From Oceanicaulis sp. HTCC2633 (lineage in GTDB: Bacteria; Pseudomonadota; Alphaproteobacteria; Caulobacterales; Maricaulaceae): 64,000 bases of DNA. The notes under the pieces are model-generated. The model searched no databases. It was not told the origin of the DNA and worked only from the letters and a program-made list of their open reading frames with translations. Numbering within the stretch: position 1 is the stretch's first letter; every line of letters begins with the position of its first letter. Below are positions 35,980 to 45,817 of this stretch, piece by piece. Location of the stretch: contig NZ_CH672428.1 in assembly GCF_000152745.1 (NCBI RefSeq), forward strand, positions 13,718 through 77,717, written 5' to 3'. The translations under genes were made by a program, and so were the position numbers.

Positions 35980-36567
35980 ATGAACGCAGCGCTAGCCGGT
36001 TTTGACATCCTCGCCCTTCTCATCCTCTTTGCGTCCGGGATCATGGCGCTGACGCGCGGCTTTGTGCGCGAGGCGCTGACGGTGACGGCGCTGGTGGCGG
36101 CGGCCCTCGCCGCGCTCTGGACGCGCCCGGTCTTCGCGCCGCTGATGCAGTCGGTGATCGGTTCGGCGCTCTTCGCCAACCTGATCGCAATGGGTGTGGT
36201 GTTCCTGTTGGTCTATCTTGCCGTCAGCTTCGTCACTGGCCCGCTGACCCATAATGTGAAGCAGGGCGAGGACGTGCCGGTTCTGGATCGCGCCCTCGGC
36301 TTTGTCTTCGGTCTGGCGCGCGGTCTGGTGCTGCTGGGCCTTCTGGTTCTGGTGTTCAAGAACACCCTGCCCGGCGCCACGCCGAACTGGCTGACGGGCT
36401 CACGCGTTTACCCGCTGGCCGAGGCCAGTGCGAACCTTCTTCAATCGCTGGCCCCCGAGACCAGCTGGGTCAAGGGTAAGACGCCTGCAGACCAACCGCA
36501 AGAGAGCGTTGACGAAGACCCGATCGGTCGGCTTATCGAACGCACAAACGAGGACGAGGACGGATGA
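35980..36567 (+). CDS. cvpA: CvpA family membrane protein
   Basis: A 195-residue inner-membrane protein with four hydrophobic segments (starting FDILALLILFASGIMAL) and conserved TRGFVREALTV. CvpA proteins are named after colicin V production and are commonly placed upstream of purF, as here. The C-terminus is acidic ([18 protein letters not shown]). It overlaps purF by four bases. Confidence 0.93.
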   Translation: MNAALAGFDILALLILFASGIMALTRGFVREALTVTALVAAALAALWTRPVFAPLMQSVIGSALFANLIAMGVVFLLVYLAVSFVTGPLTHNVKQGEDVPVLDRALGFVFGLARGLVLLGLLVLVFKNTLPGATPNWLTGSRVYPLAEASANLLQSLAPETSWVKGKTPADQPQESVDEDPIGRLIERTNEDEDG

Positions 36568-38036
36568 GCTTCCCCAGCCTGACCTATGATCCCGCCACCG
36601 ACCGCCCGCAGGAAGAATGCGGCGTGTTCGGCGTGCGTCGCGTGGCCGATGCGTCGGTCCTGGCCGCCTTCGGTCTGCATGCCCTGCAGCATCGCGGTCA
36701 GGAAGCCTGCGGGATCACCAGCTATGACCGAAACAAGGGCCGGTTCACCACCGAACGCCATCTGGGTCTGGTGGGCGAGCACTTCACCGAGCCCAAGCGT
36801 CTTGAGCGCCTGACGGGCGACATGGCCATCGGCCATGTGCGCTATTCCACCTCGGGCGGGTCGAGCATGCGCAATGTGCAACCGCTCTACGCCGATGTGC
36901 GCGGCGGCGGCATCGCCCTCGCCCATAACGGCAACCTGACCAATGCCCGGCTGCTGCGCGAAGAACTCGTCGCCGGCGGCGCCATCTTCCAGTCCACCTC
37001 GGACTCCGAAGTGATCCTGCAGCTCGCCGCCCGCTCCAAGCAGCCTGATTCCGTAGAGCGCCTGATTTCCGCCTTCACCCAGATCGAAGGCGCGTTCGCG
37101 CTGGTCGCGATGACCAATGATCTTCTGATCGGCGCACGCGACCCGCTGGGCATTCGTCCGCTTGTGATGGGCGAGCTCGACGGCGCGACGATCTTCGCGT
37201 CGGAAACCTGCGCGCTCGACATGATCGGCGCGCGCTATATCCGGGATATCGAGCCCGGCGAAGTGGTGATCGTGTCTGACGAAGGCATCGAGACCCGCCG
37301 CTATGCTCCGGCGCGCCCGGCGCGCACCTGCGCATTCGAGTACATCTATTTCGCGCGTCCGGATTCCGTCATCGACGGCATTTCGGTCTACGAAGCGCGC
37401 AAGCGCATGGGCATCCGACTGGCCCAGGAATGCCCTGCCGATATCGATGTCGTGGTCCCGGTGCCCGATTCTGGCATGGCCGCCGCGCTCGGATTCGCCG
37501 AAGAGATCGGCAAACCCTTCGACCTGGGGATCATCCGGGCGCACTTCGCCGGCCGCACCTTCATTCAGCCCACCCAGGCCAAGCGCGATCTGGGCGTGAG
37601 ACGCAAGCACTCCGCCAACGCTTCGGTGCTGCGCGGCAAGAAAGTGCTGCTCGTTGACGACTCCATCGTCCGCGGCACCACCTCGAAGAAGATCGTGCGC
37701 ATGGTGCGCGAGGCCGGCGCCACGGAAGTGCATTTCCGCTCCGCCTGCCCGCCGATCACTCATCCAGACTTCTACGGCATCGACATGCCGATGCGCGAAG
37801 AGCTGATGGCCGCCAGCCTGAACCCTGAAAAAATGGGCGAAATGCTGGAATGCGACTCGCTGGGCTTCCTGTCCGTCGAAGGCCTTTACTGGGCCGTGCA
37901 TGGCGAGGCGCGCAATCCCGAGCGCCCGCAGCTCGCCGACCATTATTTCACCGGGGATTACCCCACTCGCCTTGTGGACCACGATCGTGCTGCGTCCTCC
38001 AAGGAAGAGCAACTCTCACTTCTGGTTGACGCATGA
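36564..38036 (+). CDS. purF: Amidophosphoribosyltransferase
   Basis: First step of de novo purine synthesis: PRPP plus glutamine gives phosphoribosylamine. The N-terminal glutamine amidotransferase (Ntn) nucleophile is Cys19 in EECGVFGV after a short propeptide, with HNGNLTNA downstream; the phosphoribosyltransferase domain has [18 protein letters not shown]. 490 residues. Overlaps cvpA upstream and the SDR gene downstream by four bases each. Confidence 0.97.
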   Translation: MSFPSLTYDPATDRPQEECGVFGVRRVADASVLAAFGLHALQHRGQEACGITSYDRNKGRFTTERHLGLVGEHFTEPKRLERLTGDMAIGHVRYSTSGGSSMRNVQPLYADVRGGGIALAHNGNLTNARLLREELVAGGAIFQSTSDSEVILQLAARSKQPDSVERLISAFTQIEGAFALVAMTNDLLIGARDPLGIRPLVMGELDGATIFASETCALDMIGARYIRDIEPGEVVIVSDEGIETRRYAPARPARTCAFEYIYFARPDSVIDGISVYEARKRMGIRLAQECPADIDVVVPVPDSGMAAALGFAEEIGKPFDLGIIRAHFAGRTFIQPTQAKRDLGVRRKHSANASVLRGKKVLLVDDSIVRGTTSKKIVRMVREAGATEVHFRSACPPITHPDFYGIDMPMREELMAASLNPEKMGEMLECDSLGFLSVEGLYWAVHGEARNPERPQLADHYFTGDYPTRLVDHDRAASSKEEQLSLLVDA

Positions 38037-38752
38037 CCGATACTAAACCGCTTGCAGGCCGCGTGGCGCTGGTGACCGGCGCTTCGCGCGGGCTGGGCTA
38101 TGCCATCGCTCTCAAACTGGCTGAAGCCGGCGCCGAGGTGATCGCCACCGCGCGCACTCAGGCCGGCCTTGAAGAGCTCGATGACGCCATCAAGGCGATG
38201 GGCGGCAAGGCCGCCCTCGTCCCGCTCGATCTCAACTCCCAGGATGGCATTGAAAAGCTGGCCGAAGCGGTCGCGGGCCGGTGGAAGAAACTGGACATCA
38301 TGGTGGCGAACGCCGGCGCTCTGGGCGTGCTGACGCCCGCCGCTCAGCTGACGTCAAAGGTCTGGAACGAAGTTCTCGCCACCAATCTGATCGCGCCCGC
38401 GCGCATGATCCGGGCCTTTGAAAGCCTTCTGAAAGCCTCAGATGCCGGCCGCGCCGTCTTCATGACCTCCGGCGTCGGCAGCCGCCGCGCCAAGGCCTAT
38501 TGGGGCGCTTACGGCGCCTCCAAGGCTGGCCTAGACAATCTGGTGCAGTCCTGGGCCCAGGAGCTGACCGATACGCCCTTGCGCGCGAACCTGCTTGATC
38601 CGGGCGCGACGCGCACCCGCATGCGGGCCAAGGCCGTGCCGGGCGAAGATCCCGACACCCTGCCCACGCCCGCCGAAATCGCGCCGAAAGTGGTGGAGCT
38701 GTGCCTGCCGTCCGAAACCCGCAATGGCGAGATCGTCAGCGCGCAGGGCTGA
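38033..38752 (+). CDS. SDR family NAD(P)-dependent oxidoreductase
   Basis: A 239-residue short-chain dehydrogenase (YciK-like). The Rossmann motif is TGASRGLG (residues ~16-23), followed by NAGALGVLTP; the catalytic residues are Ser in FMTSGVGSR and the YGASKAG tetrad. It is coupled to purF by a four-base overlap, and a hairpin terminator follows. Substrate cannot be assigned from sequence. Confidence 0.9.
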   Translation: MTDTKPLAGRVALVTGASRGLGYAIALKLAEAGAEVIATARTQAGLEELDDAIKAMGGKAALVPLDLNSQDGIEKLAEAVAGRWKKLDIMVANAGALGVLTPAAQLTSKVWNEVLATNLIAPARMIRAFESLLKASDAGRAVFMTSGVGSRRAKAYWGAYGASKAGLDNLVQSWAQELTDTPLRANLLDPGATRTRMRAKAVPGEDPDTLPTPAEIAPKVVELCLPSETRNGEIVSAQG

Positions 38753-38771
38753 GCCCAGCAAACCCGGTATG

Positions 38772-38800
38772 AAAAAGGCGGCCCGCTGGCCGCCTTTTTT
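38772..38800. terminator. Bidirectional terminator between SDR gene and der
   Basis: AAAAAGGCGGCC (38772-38783), loop CGCT, then GGCCGCCTTTTTT (38788-38800). A strong stem with A-run on one side and T-run on the other can end transcription from both strands. It overlaps the stop codon of der, so it also covers that gene's 3' end. Confidence 0.85.
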
Positions 38801-40178
38801 ATTTGTCCTTGGCGTAGGGGTTTTTCTGCCCTTTCACGATCAAGCGGATCGGTACGCCCGGCAGATCAAACGCCTCGCGCAATCCGTTGATCAGATAGCG
38901 CTTGTAGCTGTCGGGCAGATGCGCAGCGCGGCTGGCCATCAGAACGAAAGTCGGCGGACGCGCCTTCGTCTGGCTCAGATAGCGCGGTTTCACACGGCGG
39001 CCGTCCACGGCAGGCGGCGGGTGACGCTGGACCATCTCGGCGAGCCAGTCATTGAGATCGCGGGTCTTCACCTTCACGTCCCAGTTCTTGTGCAGCGCGG
39101 ACACGGCCGGCATGATTTTCTCAAGGCCACGGCCCGAGATCGAGGAGATCGGGATCAGCGGCGCGCCCTTGATCTGCGGCAGAAGACGCTCGAACTCCTC
39201 GCGCAGCTCGGCGAGCTTGGCCTGCTTGTCCTCGATCAGATCCCATTTGGTGATCAGCACCACCAGGCCCCGCCCCTCGGTGACCACGCGGTCCGCAATG
39301 GTCAGGTCCTGCTTCTCAAACGGGCGCTCGGCATCCACCAGCAAGAGCACGATCTCGGCGAACTTGATGGCGCGCAGCGTATCGGCTGCGCTCATGCGCT
39401 CCAGCCGGTCATCCACCTTGCCGCGCTTTCGCAAACCGGCGGTGTCGTGCAGTCGTACGCGCTGACCGTCCCATTCCCATTCCACCGCAATGGCGTCCCG
39501 GGTCAGGCCGGCTTCGGGGCCCGTGATCAGACGGTCTTCACCGATCAGGGCGTTGATAAGCGTGGACTTGCCCACATTCGGACGACCGGCGACAGCAAGG
39601 CGCAGAGGCGGATCCTCTTCATCATCACCCTCGCCGTATCCATCCGCCTCCATCTCGGCGCGGATGCGATCCTGAGCGGCCTCGATGGCGTCGGTCAGGC
39701 GCGCATAGAGATCGCCCATGCCCTCGCCATGGGCGGCGGAGACCGGCACGGGTTCACCCATGCCCAGCTTCCACGCTTCCATGGCGCCGTATTCGCCCTT
39801 GGCGCCTTCGCACTTGTTGACGGCCAGGATCACCGGCTTGTGGGATTTGCGCAGCACTTCGGCGAAGCGCTCATCCATGGCGGTAATGCCTTCGCGGCCA
39901 TCAATCAGGAAGACGCAGACATCGGCTTCATCCAGGGCGGCTTCGGTCTGGGCGCGCATGCGCGCCTCGATGCCCGCCTTGTCATCTTCATAACCGGCGG
40001 TGTCCACAAGACGCAGTTCAAGGTCGCCAATACGGCCGCGCGCTTCACGCCGGTCGCGCGTCACGCCCGGGCGATCGTCCACGATCGCCAGCGGCTTGCC
40101 GGCGAGGCGGTTGAAGAGCGTGGACTTGCCCACATTGGGCCGTCCCACGATGGCGAGGGCAGGCAGGGTCGATTTCAA
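38799..40178 (-). CDS. der: Ribosome-associated GTPase Der (EngA)
   Basis: A 459-residue protein with two GTPase domains in tandem and a KH-like C-terminal domain, required for 50S maturation. The first G1 is GRPNVGKSTLFNRL near residue 12, the second GRPNVGKSTLINAL near residue 209. The start is a TTG at 40178 (codes the conserved MKSTLPALAIVGRPN N-terminus) with GGAG about 8 bases upstream; there is no good ATG nearby. It follows bamB by 26 bases. Confidence 0.95.
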   Translation of the reverse strand: MKSTLPALAIVGRPNVGKSTLFNRLAGKPLAIVDDRPGVTRDRREARGRIGDLELRLVDTAGYEDDKAGIEARMRAQTEAALDEADVCVFLIDGREGITAMDERFAEVLRKSHKPVILAVNKCEGAKGEYGAMEAWKLGMGEPVPVSAAHGEGMGDLYARLTDAIEAAQDRIRAEMEADGYGEGDDEEDPPLRLAVAGRPNVGKSTLINALIGEDRLITGPEAGLTRDAIAVEWEWDGQRVRLHDTAGLRKRGKVDDRLERMSAADTLRAIKFAEIVLLLVDAERPFEKQDLTIADRVVTEGRGLVVLITKWDLIEDKQAKLAELREEFERLLPQIKGAPLIPISSISGRGLEKIMPAVSALHKNWDVKVKTRDLNDWLAEMVQRHPPPAVDGRRVKPRYLSQTKARPPTFVLMASRAAHLPDSYKRYLINGLREAFDLPGVPIRLIVKGQKNPYAKDK

Positions 40179-40204
40179 TTACCGGGCTCCAGAGCCCCCT
40201 GAAA

Positions 40205-41608
40205 TCAGCGTAGCGCGATCAGGCGGCCTTCATCGGTCAGCACAAGCACCGTTTCATCTGCGATCACAGGCGCAATGTAAACCGAATCTCCCAGATCGCG
40301 ATCACCCATCGGGTCACCCGTGGTCGGGTCGAAGAAGGCGAGATCGCCTTCGGACGACGCCAGAACCAGTCGGTCACCCGCCAGGATCGGCCCGGCCCAG
40401 GAGACGCGATTCTTGCGTTTGCGCTCATTGCGGAACTGCTGAAGCTGGGTCAGCCAACGGACCTCGCCGGTGGTGCGATCAATCGCCACCAGCTCGGCAT
40501 TCACCGACACCAGGAACAGGTAATCGCCTGCAATCGCCGGCGCATTCAGTCCGCCTGCCGGTTGCTCCCACATGCGCTCGCCAGTGCGCAGATCAAAGGC
40601 GGCCATGGAGCCTGAATGGCTCATGGCATATGCCGCATCGCCCAGAATGACCGGGCTTGCGGCAATGTCATTGATGGTGGAGAGCGGCGTCAGGCCGCCT
40701 GCGCGGGTCAGGGAATCAGACCACAGCACGGTGCCGTTCTGAACGCGCAGCGCCACGATCTCGCCGGATGAGTAAGGCGCGATGACCACATCACCCAGCA
40801 CAGCCGGGCTCGGCGCCGTCAGGATGCGGGCGGTTTCGGCAATGGAGCGGTGGCTCCACAGCACATCGCCATTGCTGGCGTCGAGCGCCAGAAGCTCGTT
40901 GTCATCGGTCGAGACGAAGACGCGACCGTCTGCGACCGTCGGCGCGGAATGGAACGGCGTCAGCGAATGCGCGCGCCAGACTTCCTCTCCCGTCGCCGCA
41001 TCAAGGGCGACAAAGAAGCCGCCGCCCGAATGGGCGTAGATCCGGCCATTGTCAAAAGACAGACCGCCGCCAAAGGTCAGCACCCGGTCGCCGCCGCGGA
41101 AGAAGGGCAGGAAACCGTCGCCCTGCGCTTCATGCAGGGAGGGATCATCCAGACGCGTGCGCCAGATCTCGTCGCCATCAGACAGGCTCAGGGCGGACAC
41201 CCGGCCCTCGGCGTCAATCACATAGGCCACGCCGTCGGAAATCACCGGTCGGGCGTTGATGCGGGCATTGCGGCTGGAGCCGGCGCCGATGCGCGTGCGC
41301 CAGACAACGTTCAGATCCCCGCTGGCCGCCGTGTGCTGCATGGCGTGGGTCGGATATCCGTCCGCCTGGGGCCAGGCCGTGTTCACATAGGCGCGCGGCA
41401 GGGTCGCGACGCCCGCCTCCTGCACGCGCAGCGTATCGCCCAGCTCCAGCACCGAACGGCGTTCGGAATCCGGCGGCGCATTCGGATCATCGGATTCAGG
41501 CGCGGAGAAGGGATTGAGATTGCTCAGGCGCTCTCCGGCGCCGCAGCCGGTCAGAAGCAGGCTGGCGGCGAGACACGCATAAAGCGGCAGGGTGCGAGAC
41601 AGGGTCAC
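40205..41608 (-). CDS. bamB: BamB-like PQQ repeat lipoprotein
   Basis: A 467-residue outer-membrane-assembly lipoprotein. Signal peptide SRTLPLYACLAASLLLTGC ends in a lipobox. Eight-bladed propeller repeats of the PQQ type follow (VNTAWPQADGYPTHAMQHTA, DEIWRTRLDD, GEEVWRAHSLTPFHSAPTV and similar blades). In E. coli BamB is in the BAM complex, and the gene order yfgM-bamB-der is conserved here. The GTG start at 41608 overlaps the upstream gene's stop by four bases. Confidence 0.9.
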   Translation of the reverse strand: MTLSRTLPLYACLAASLLLTGCGAGERLSNLNPFSAPESDDPNAPPDSERRSVLELGDTLRVQEAGVATLPRAYVNTAWPQADGYPTHAMQHTAASGDLNVVWRTRIGAGSSRNARINARPVISDGVAYVIDAEGRVSALSLSDGDEIWRTRLDDPSLHEAQGDGFLPFFRGGDRVLTFGGGLSFDNGRIYAHSGGGFFVALDAATGEEVWRAHSLTPFHSAPTVADGRVFVSTDDNELLALDASNGDVLWSHRSIAETARILTAPSPAVLGDVVIAPYSSGEIVALRVQNGTVLWSDSLTRAGGLTPLSTINDIAASPVILGDAAYAMSHSGSMAAFDLRTGERMWEQPAGGLNAPAIAGDYLFLVSVNAELVAIDRTTGEVRWLTQLQQFRNERKRKNRVSWAGPILAGDRLVLASSEGDLAFFDPTTGDPMGDRDLGDSVYIAPVIADETVLVLTDEGRLIALR

Positions 41609-42366
41609 TGCCCGTCCTCCTCTTGCTCGGCGGTTTGGGGCGCCGCTTCGGACGGGGCGGGTTCAACGGCTTCGGAAGCCTCAGCTGGTGCGGCCTCCAT
41701 GTCCACAGGCTCGGCGGCGGGCGCACGCTGATCGAGATAGGACTGCGCCTGCATGACGCGCTGGCTCATGGCCTGCGGCAGATCAAGCGCCACCGACAAG
41801 AGCTGATAGCGCTGACGCGCCTCATCCCAGCGCTGATCGCGAAGCGCCGCAGCGGCCATCAACTCTCGCGCCAGCAACCCGACCGGGGCGGCGCCCTCGG
41901 TCAGCGGCTCAAGCCGGTTGGCCAGGTCGTCATAGGACAGCTGGTCGAACTGGGCCAGCGCCGCCTGATAGCGCGCCAGGTCCCGGATCAGCGGTTCCGG
42001 GCTGATCTCGCCCGCCCGGTTGAACAGTCGCGCGGCTTCCTCGGCGTCGCCCTGCGACAGGGCGATCTCCGCCCGGCGCATCAGAGCCAGCGTTTCATAC
42101 CCGCGCGGCCCGGATTCGACGAGCGCCTGAAACTGGCTGTCGGCCTGAAGCAGATTGCCGGCCTCATAGAGTTCGGCGGCGGCCTGGTACTGCTCGGAAG
42201 CGGCGTCCGCACGCTGCTTGGAGGACCATTCCATGAACTGATATGCGCCCACGCCGAGCACGATCGCCGCTGCCGCGCCGCCGACCCACGGGCCCCATTT
42301 CCTGAGAAGGGCGTTGTACCGTTCCTGGCGCAGCTCTTCTTCGACTTCGTCGAAAACGTCGACCAC
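41605..42366 (-). CDS. YfgM-like tetratricopeptide membrane protein
   Basis: A 253-residue protein with an N-terminal cytoplasmic stretch VDVFDEVEEELRQERYNALL, one membrane helix (WGPWVGGAAAAIVLGVGAYQF) and a TPR-like periplasmic domain, matching YfgM (a SecYEG-associated chaperone) and its alphaproteobacterial relatives (TPR_21). The C-terminal ~40 residues are Ala/Glu/Pro-rich and acidic. GTG start at 42366. It heads the yfgM-bamB-der operon. Confidence 0.85.
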   Translation of the reverse strand: MVDVFDEVEEELRQERYNALLRKWGPWVGGAAAAIVLGVGAYQFMEWSSKQRADAASEQYQAAAELYEAGNLLQADSQFQALVESGPRGYETLALMRRAEIALSQGDAEEAARLFNRAGEISPEPLIRDLARYQAALAQFDQLSYDDLANRLEPLTEGAAPVGLLARELMAAAALRDQRWDEARQRYQLLSVALDLPQAMSQRVMQAQSYLDQRAPAAEPVDMEAAPAEASEAVEPAPSEAAPQTAEQEEDGQ

Positions 42367-42449
42367 TGGGGGCGCTCCACTTGTTCAAAAATTTCCGTGC
42401 GCCGGACCCTAGCCGCGTGCATCGCGCCGGGCAATACGCGCTTGCGGTA

Positions 42450-43277
42450 TCAGCGCTTCTTCGCGCTGTAGACATGCTCGGGCCCCGGAAAGACCCGCGC
42501 GCGCACATCCTCGGCATAGGCCTGGAACGCAGCATCTGCGATTTCGCGCAAACTGCCGTATTTCTTCACAAATTTCGGAGTCCAGTCGAACAGGCCGAGC
42601 ATGTCCTGCATAACCAGGACCTGACCATCGCACGCCGCAGATGCGCCTATCCCGATCGTGGGCGCGGACACCTGTTCGGTGACTTCGCGCGCCACATCCT
42701 CGGCCACGCCTTCCACCACGATGGCGAAGGCGCCCGCCTCATCCATGGCGCGCGCTTCAGCCAGCACCTTGGCGCGGCTGTCTTCATCCCGCCCCTTGGC
42801 CTTGAAGCCGCCATCCGCCAGCGCCGCCTGGGGACGCAGCCCCACATGGGCGACCACCGGAACCGCGCGGTCCACCAGATAGCGCACGGTCTCGGCCATC
42901 TGCACGCTGGTTTCGAGCTTGACAGCGCCTGCGCCTGTTTCCTGCAGCACCCGCACGCAATTGGCGAAGGCCTGTTCCTTGGATTGCTCATAGCTGCCGA
43001 ACGGCATGTCCACGACCACCAGCGCCTGTTTCGAGCCGCGCATCACCGCCTGGCCGTGCAGGATCATCATCTCCAGCGTCACGGAGATGGTGTTGGGCAG
43101 TCCGTGAACCACCATGCCCACCGAATCGCCGACGAGAATCAGGTCGGTATGCGGATCCATGACCGCCGCCATCGGCGCGTCGTACGCTGTCAGGGAGACA
43201 ATCGGAGCGCCGCCCTTGCGGGCGCGAATGTCCGGGGGGGTCAGGCGTTTGACCGGAGACTGGGTTTGAGCGGACAT
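42450..43277 (-). CDS. panB: 3-methyl-2-oxobutanoate hydroxymethyltransferase
   Basis: First step of pantothenate synthesis: adds hydroxymethyl to alpha-ketoisovalerate using methylene-THF. The 275-residue protein has [49 protein letters not shown], and VAHVGLRPQ, all conserved in PanB. A GGGAGACC site precedes the ATG. It is separate from the neighbouring operons. Confidence 0.95.
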   Translation of the reverse strand: MSAQTQSPVKRLTPPDIRARKGGAPIVSLTAYDAPMAAVMDPHTDLILVGDSVGMVVHGLPNTISVTLEMMILHGQAVMRGSKQALVVVDMPFGSYEQSKEQAFANCVRVLQETGAGAVKLETSVQMAETVRYLVDRAVPVVAHVGLRPQAALADGGFKAKGRDEDSRAKVLAEARAMDEAGAFAIVVEGVAEDVAREVTEQVSAPTIGIGASAACDGQVLVMQDMLGLFDWTPKFVKKYGSLREIADAAFQAYAEDVRARVFPGPEHVYSAKKR

Positions 43278-43365
43278 GACGGGGTCTCCCTTGGAGTTTG
43301 GCCCCGCAGCCTATCGCGCTTTCGCAGGCGCACAAGTCACCCGGTCTCACACCCGCGCATCCGCC

Positions 43366-43722
43366 TCAGATATAGCTGCGCACGCCCGGCAGAACCCAGG
43401 CGAAGCCGAGCGCCATGAGGCCGAACACAGCGGTGACGATGGCTTCGGGTCCGAAGAAGCCCAGCGCCTGGGCCAGCACGCCATGCGCCTGATCGGCCGG
43501 AATCAGGCCCACGAGGTTTTCAAGCTGGCTGCCCGCAACGGCCGAGCCTGTGGCCCCCGCCCCGCCCAGCGCCAGAAAGCGCATGCGGTCCGGATTGTTG
43601 AGCCGTTTGGCGACGTGCTCCACAAAGACCGGGTCCTCCGCGGGCGGCGCCGCATCGGCGAACATCGCCGTCAGCTCCGCGTCGAAGGCGTCATCGTTCA
43701 TGGGATCAAGATCGTCCGTCAT
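43366..43722 (-). CDS. Small membrane protein, putative anti-sigma factor
   Basis: A 118-residue protein: acidic N-terminus (MTDDLDPMNDDAFDAELTAM), a short charged helix (VAKRLNNPDRMRFLAL) and two hydrophobic stretches (residues ~50-80 and FGPEAIVTAVFGLMALGFAW). The start overlaps the ECF sigma gene by four bases, which is the classic sigma/anti-sigma order. I do not recognise a named family, and sigma binding is inferred from context. Confidence 0.65.
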   Translation of the reverse strand: MTDDLDPMNDDAFDAELTAMFADAAPPAEDPVFVEHVAKRLNNPDRMRFLALGGAGATGSAVAGSQLENLVGLIPADQAHGVLAQALGFFGPEAIVTAVFGLMALGFAWVLPGVRSYI

Positions 43723-44261
43723 GCCGCCGCCTCCTTGCGTTCGAACCAGGCCTTGAGTTTGGCCTTGCCGCGATTGACATGGCTCTTCACCGTGCCCAGC
43801 GGAAGGCCCGTGACCTCCGCCGCGTCAGAATGCGACAGTCCTGACGCATAACACAACACCACACAGACCCGCTCTTCCTCGCCCAGCGTGGCGAGGGCCC
43901 GGTCGAGATCCACCCGGGCGCCGCCATCGGCGGGCGCCTGATGGGTCTCCATGGGTTGGGCCTTGAGCTTTTCCATCGTCTTGTCGATCGCCTTGCGCTT
44001 GCGCGCGCTCATCAGGAATTCGGTGTAGGCGATCCGGCACAGCCAGGCCTTGAACGAGCCCGCCCCGGTATAGGCGGAGATCTTGTTGTAGGCCTTGATG
44101 AAGGTCTCCTGCGCCAGATCGTCGGCCAGGGCGGCGTTGCGGCACAAGCGCATCAGCACGGCGCGCACGGCGGACTGGTGGCGGGCGACCAGGGACGAAA
44201 ACGCCCGCTGATCCCTGCCCGCGATCACCATCGCTATGAGTTCGCCGTCACTGGGCGTCAT
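43719..44261 (-). CDS. ECF-type RNA polymerase sigma factor
   Basis: A 180-residue sigma factor. Region 2 is ALADDLAQETFIKAYNKISAYTGAGSFKAWLCRIAYTEFLM; region 4 helix-turn-helix is EERVCVVLCYASGLSHSDAAEVTGLPLGTVKSHVNRGKAKLK. The pattern (YTGAGSFKAWLCRIA) is close to the alphaproteobacterial ECF groups. It overlaps the putative anti-sigma gene. This is the second ECF module in the window, about 14 kb from the first. Confidence 0.9.
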   Translation of the reverse strand: MTPSDGELIAMVIAGRDQRAFSSLVARHQSAVRAVLMRLCRNAALADDLAQETFIKAYNKISAYTGAGSFKAWLCRIAYTEFLMSARKRKAIDKTMEKLKAQPMETHQAPADGGARVDLDRALATLGEEERVCVVLCYASGLSHSDAAEVTGLPLGTVKSHVNRGKAKLKAWFERKEAAA

Positions 44262-44288
44262 GCCCCAACTCCACGCCTGAGGACCCGA

Positions 44289-44666
44289 TCAGTCCTGGTC
44301 CTTTTTCTTCGAGAACAGACCGAACAGGATCAGCACTACGCCGATAAAGCCCGGGAACGCGGCGATCGCGGTCATGATGGACAGGACCTCCTGATCCGCA
44401 TCCAGTCCGCTTACCGCGAAGCCCAGAACGATCAGCGCCGCCGCAACCGCCAGCAGGATCGAGCCGGCTTTCAGATCACCACCCTTGGGTTTTTCCTGAA
44501 CGCCCAGCGCCTTGATGGTCTCGGGCGACAATTGCTGACCGGAGCGGATCGCCTCCTGCACTGTCGCCAGAACCGCTTTCCGGCGCGAGGCCGAACCGGC
44601 CACATTGATGGCGACGATCGCCACGACCATCCCGAACAGGCCCAGCGGAACCAGAATGTCTTCCAT
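44289..44666 (-). CDS. DUF6249-like membrane protein
   Basis: A 125-residue protein with an N-terminal hydrophobic segment (EDILVPLGLFGMVVAIVAI), a cytoplasmic linker QEAIRSGQQLSPETIKALG, then two C-terminal hydrophobic segments and a Lys tail. This layout, with the S-P-E-x-[IL] linker, is what I recognise as DUF6249 found near ECF sigma genes. ATG 44666 follows GGAGG. It lies 28 bases upstream of the sigma gene on the same strand. Function unknown. Confidence 0.7.
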   Translation of the reverse strand: MEDILVPLGLFGMVVAIVAINVAGSASRRKAVLATVQEAIRSGQQLSPETIKALGVQEKPKGGDLKAGSILLAVAAALIVLGFAVSGLDADQEVLSIMTAIAAFPGFIGVVLILFGLFSKKKDQD

Positions 44667-44711
44667 GATCAACCTCCAGATTGGGGACGCTGTCTGTGCG
44701 TCCTGTACCGC

Positions 44712-45296
44712 TTAGATGCCGGGTGCGGCCCGATTGGATGCAAACTCGACGACAGCAACGCCAAAAAGCTGCATGTGGAAATACGCAATAACCGCAGACG
44801 CGAGAACGCCGATCAACAGCGCCGTCAGATCCGCCCACAGAACGCCGGGCCGGGCGAAGTGTCCGCCCGTCCAGTACCCCTCGACCAGCAGGATCAGCGA
44901 CCAGGCGGCGAAGGCGCCGAACAGGAGGATCGAGGCGAGCTCGCCATTGGCCAGCAGGTGCGAGCCTGACCACAGGAACACGCCCAGCGTCATGGGGTGC
45001 CGGGTGAGCGACCGGATATGGCTGGGCAGATAGGTGGCGAAAATCAGTACAAGAGACACCGGCACCGCCACCAGCGCCACTGTGCGCGTCCAGGCGGGCG
45101 GCTGCCAGAGCGTCACCGAGGGATGCGCCAGGATCTGGCCGTAGACGATCAGGGTCAGGCCGATCGTGCTGAGCACGGAATAGAAGATCGCGAACAGCGC
45201 TTCGCCGGTCACCCTGACCATAAGCGCCTTGATCCCCAGGACCCGCGTCAGATGCACCCCGATAAAGATCACGAGGCCTGTGATCAGAACGCCCAT
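44712..45296 (-). CDS. NnrU family membrane protein
   Basis: A 194-residue membrane protein of the NnrU/isoprenylcysteine-methyltransferase-like group. The signature is SLTRHPMTLGVFLWSGSHLLANGELASILLFG near residues 95-125, preceded by hydrophobic helices. NnrU was named for a role near nitrite/NO reductase genes; a direct role here is unproven. ATG 45296 follows GGGGAGGG; a GTG at 45302 is alternative. Confidence 0.85.
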   Translation of the reverse strand: MGVLITGLVIFIGVHLTRVLGIKALMVRVTGEALFAIFYSVLSTIGLTLIVYGQILAHPSVTLWQPPAWTRTVALVAVPVSLVLIFATYLPSHIRSLTRHPMTLGVFLWSGSHLLANGELASILLFGAFAAWSLILLVEGYWTGGHFARPGVLWADLTALLIGVLASAVIAYFHMQLFGVAVVEFASNRAAPGI

Positions 45297-45431
45297 AGAC
45301 ACGCCCTCCCCTTGAGCGCGAGAAGCTTAGACCGACTCTCCTCGCAAAGGCGAGTGGGCTTGGCCATCTGCGGCGTCTGGCCCGATTGAAGCTGCATCGG
45401 ACTGGTCTAGTCTCACCATTGTGGAGGCCTG

Positions 45432-45698
45432 ATGACCGATCTGTTGCGATTTCTGCTGCGTCACGCCGTGCTGGGCATGGTGATCGGCATCGCGTTCACC
45501 GCTCTCATCCTGGTGCTGGACATTGGTCAGATCCGCACCCTGACCGCGAGCGATCCGGCGGGCATGGGCGTACGCCTTCTTCTCGCCTTCTTCATCGGCT
45601 CCACCTTCGCCAGCCTTCAGATGGGGATTGCGGTGATGTATGCGCCGCCCGGAGGCGAAGGTGAGGATGAGGATCGCCACGGGTCTGGCGAAGACTGA
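45432..45698 (+). CDS. Small two-TM membrane protein of unknown function
   Basis: An 88-residue protein with two hydrophobic helices (LRHAVLGMVIGIAFTALILVL and LLLAFFIGSTFASLQMGIAVM) and a charged C-terminus (GGEGEDEDRHGSGED). The ATG follows GGAGG at ideal spacing. It is divergent from nnrU and upstream of the M3 peptidase. I do not recognise the family. Confidence 0.7.
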   Translation: MTDLLRFLLRHAVLGMVIGIAFTALILVLDIGQIRTLTASDPAGMGVRLLLAFFIGSTFASLQMGIAVMYAPPGGEGEDEDRHGSGED

Positions 45699-45817
45699 TC
45701 CCCTGCCCCATCTGAACATATCGTAATGCGTACAGGCTGTGCGGACTGTTTCGCCAGCCGGGGCGGATAGCCTAAGGTGCGCGCCAATCGACTCTGTATC
45801 CTTTGGGAGGGGATTTC

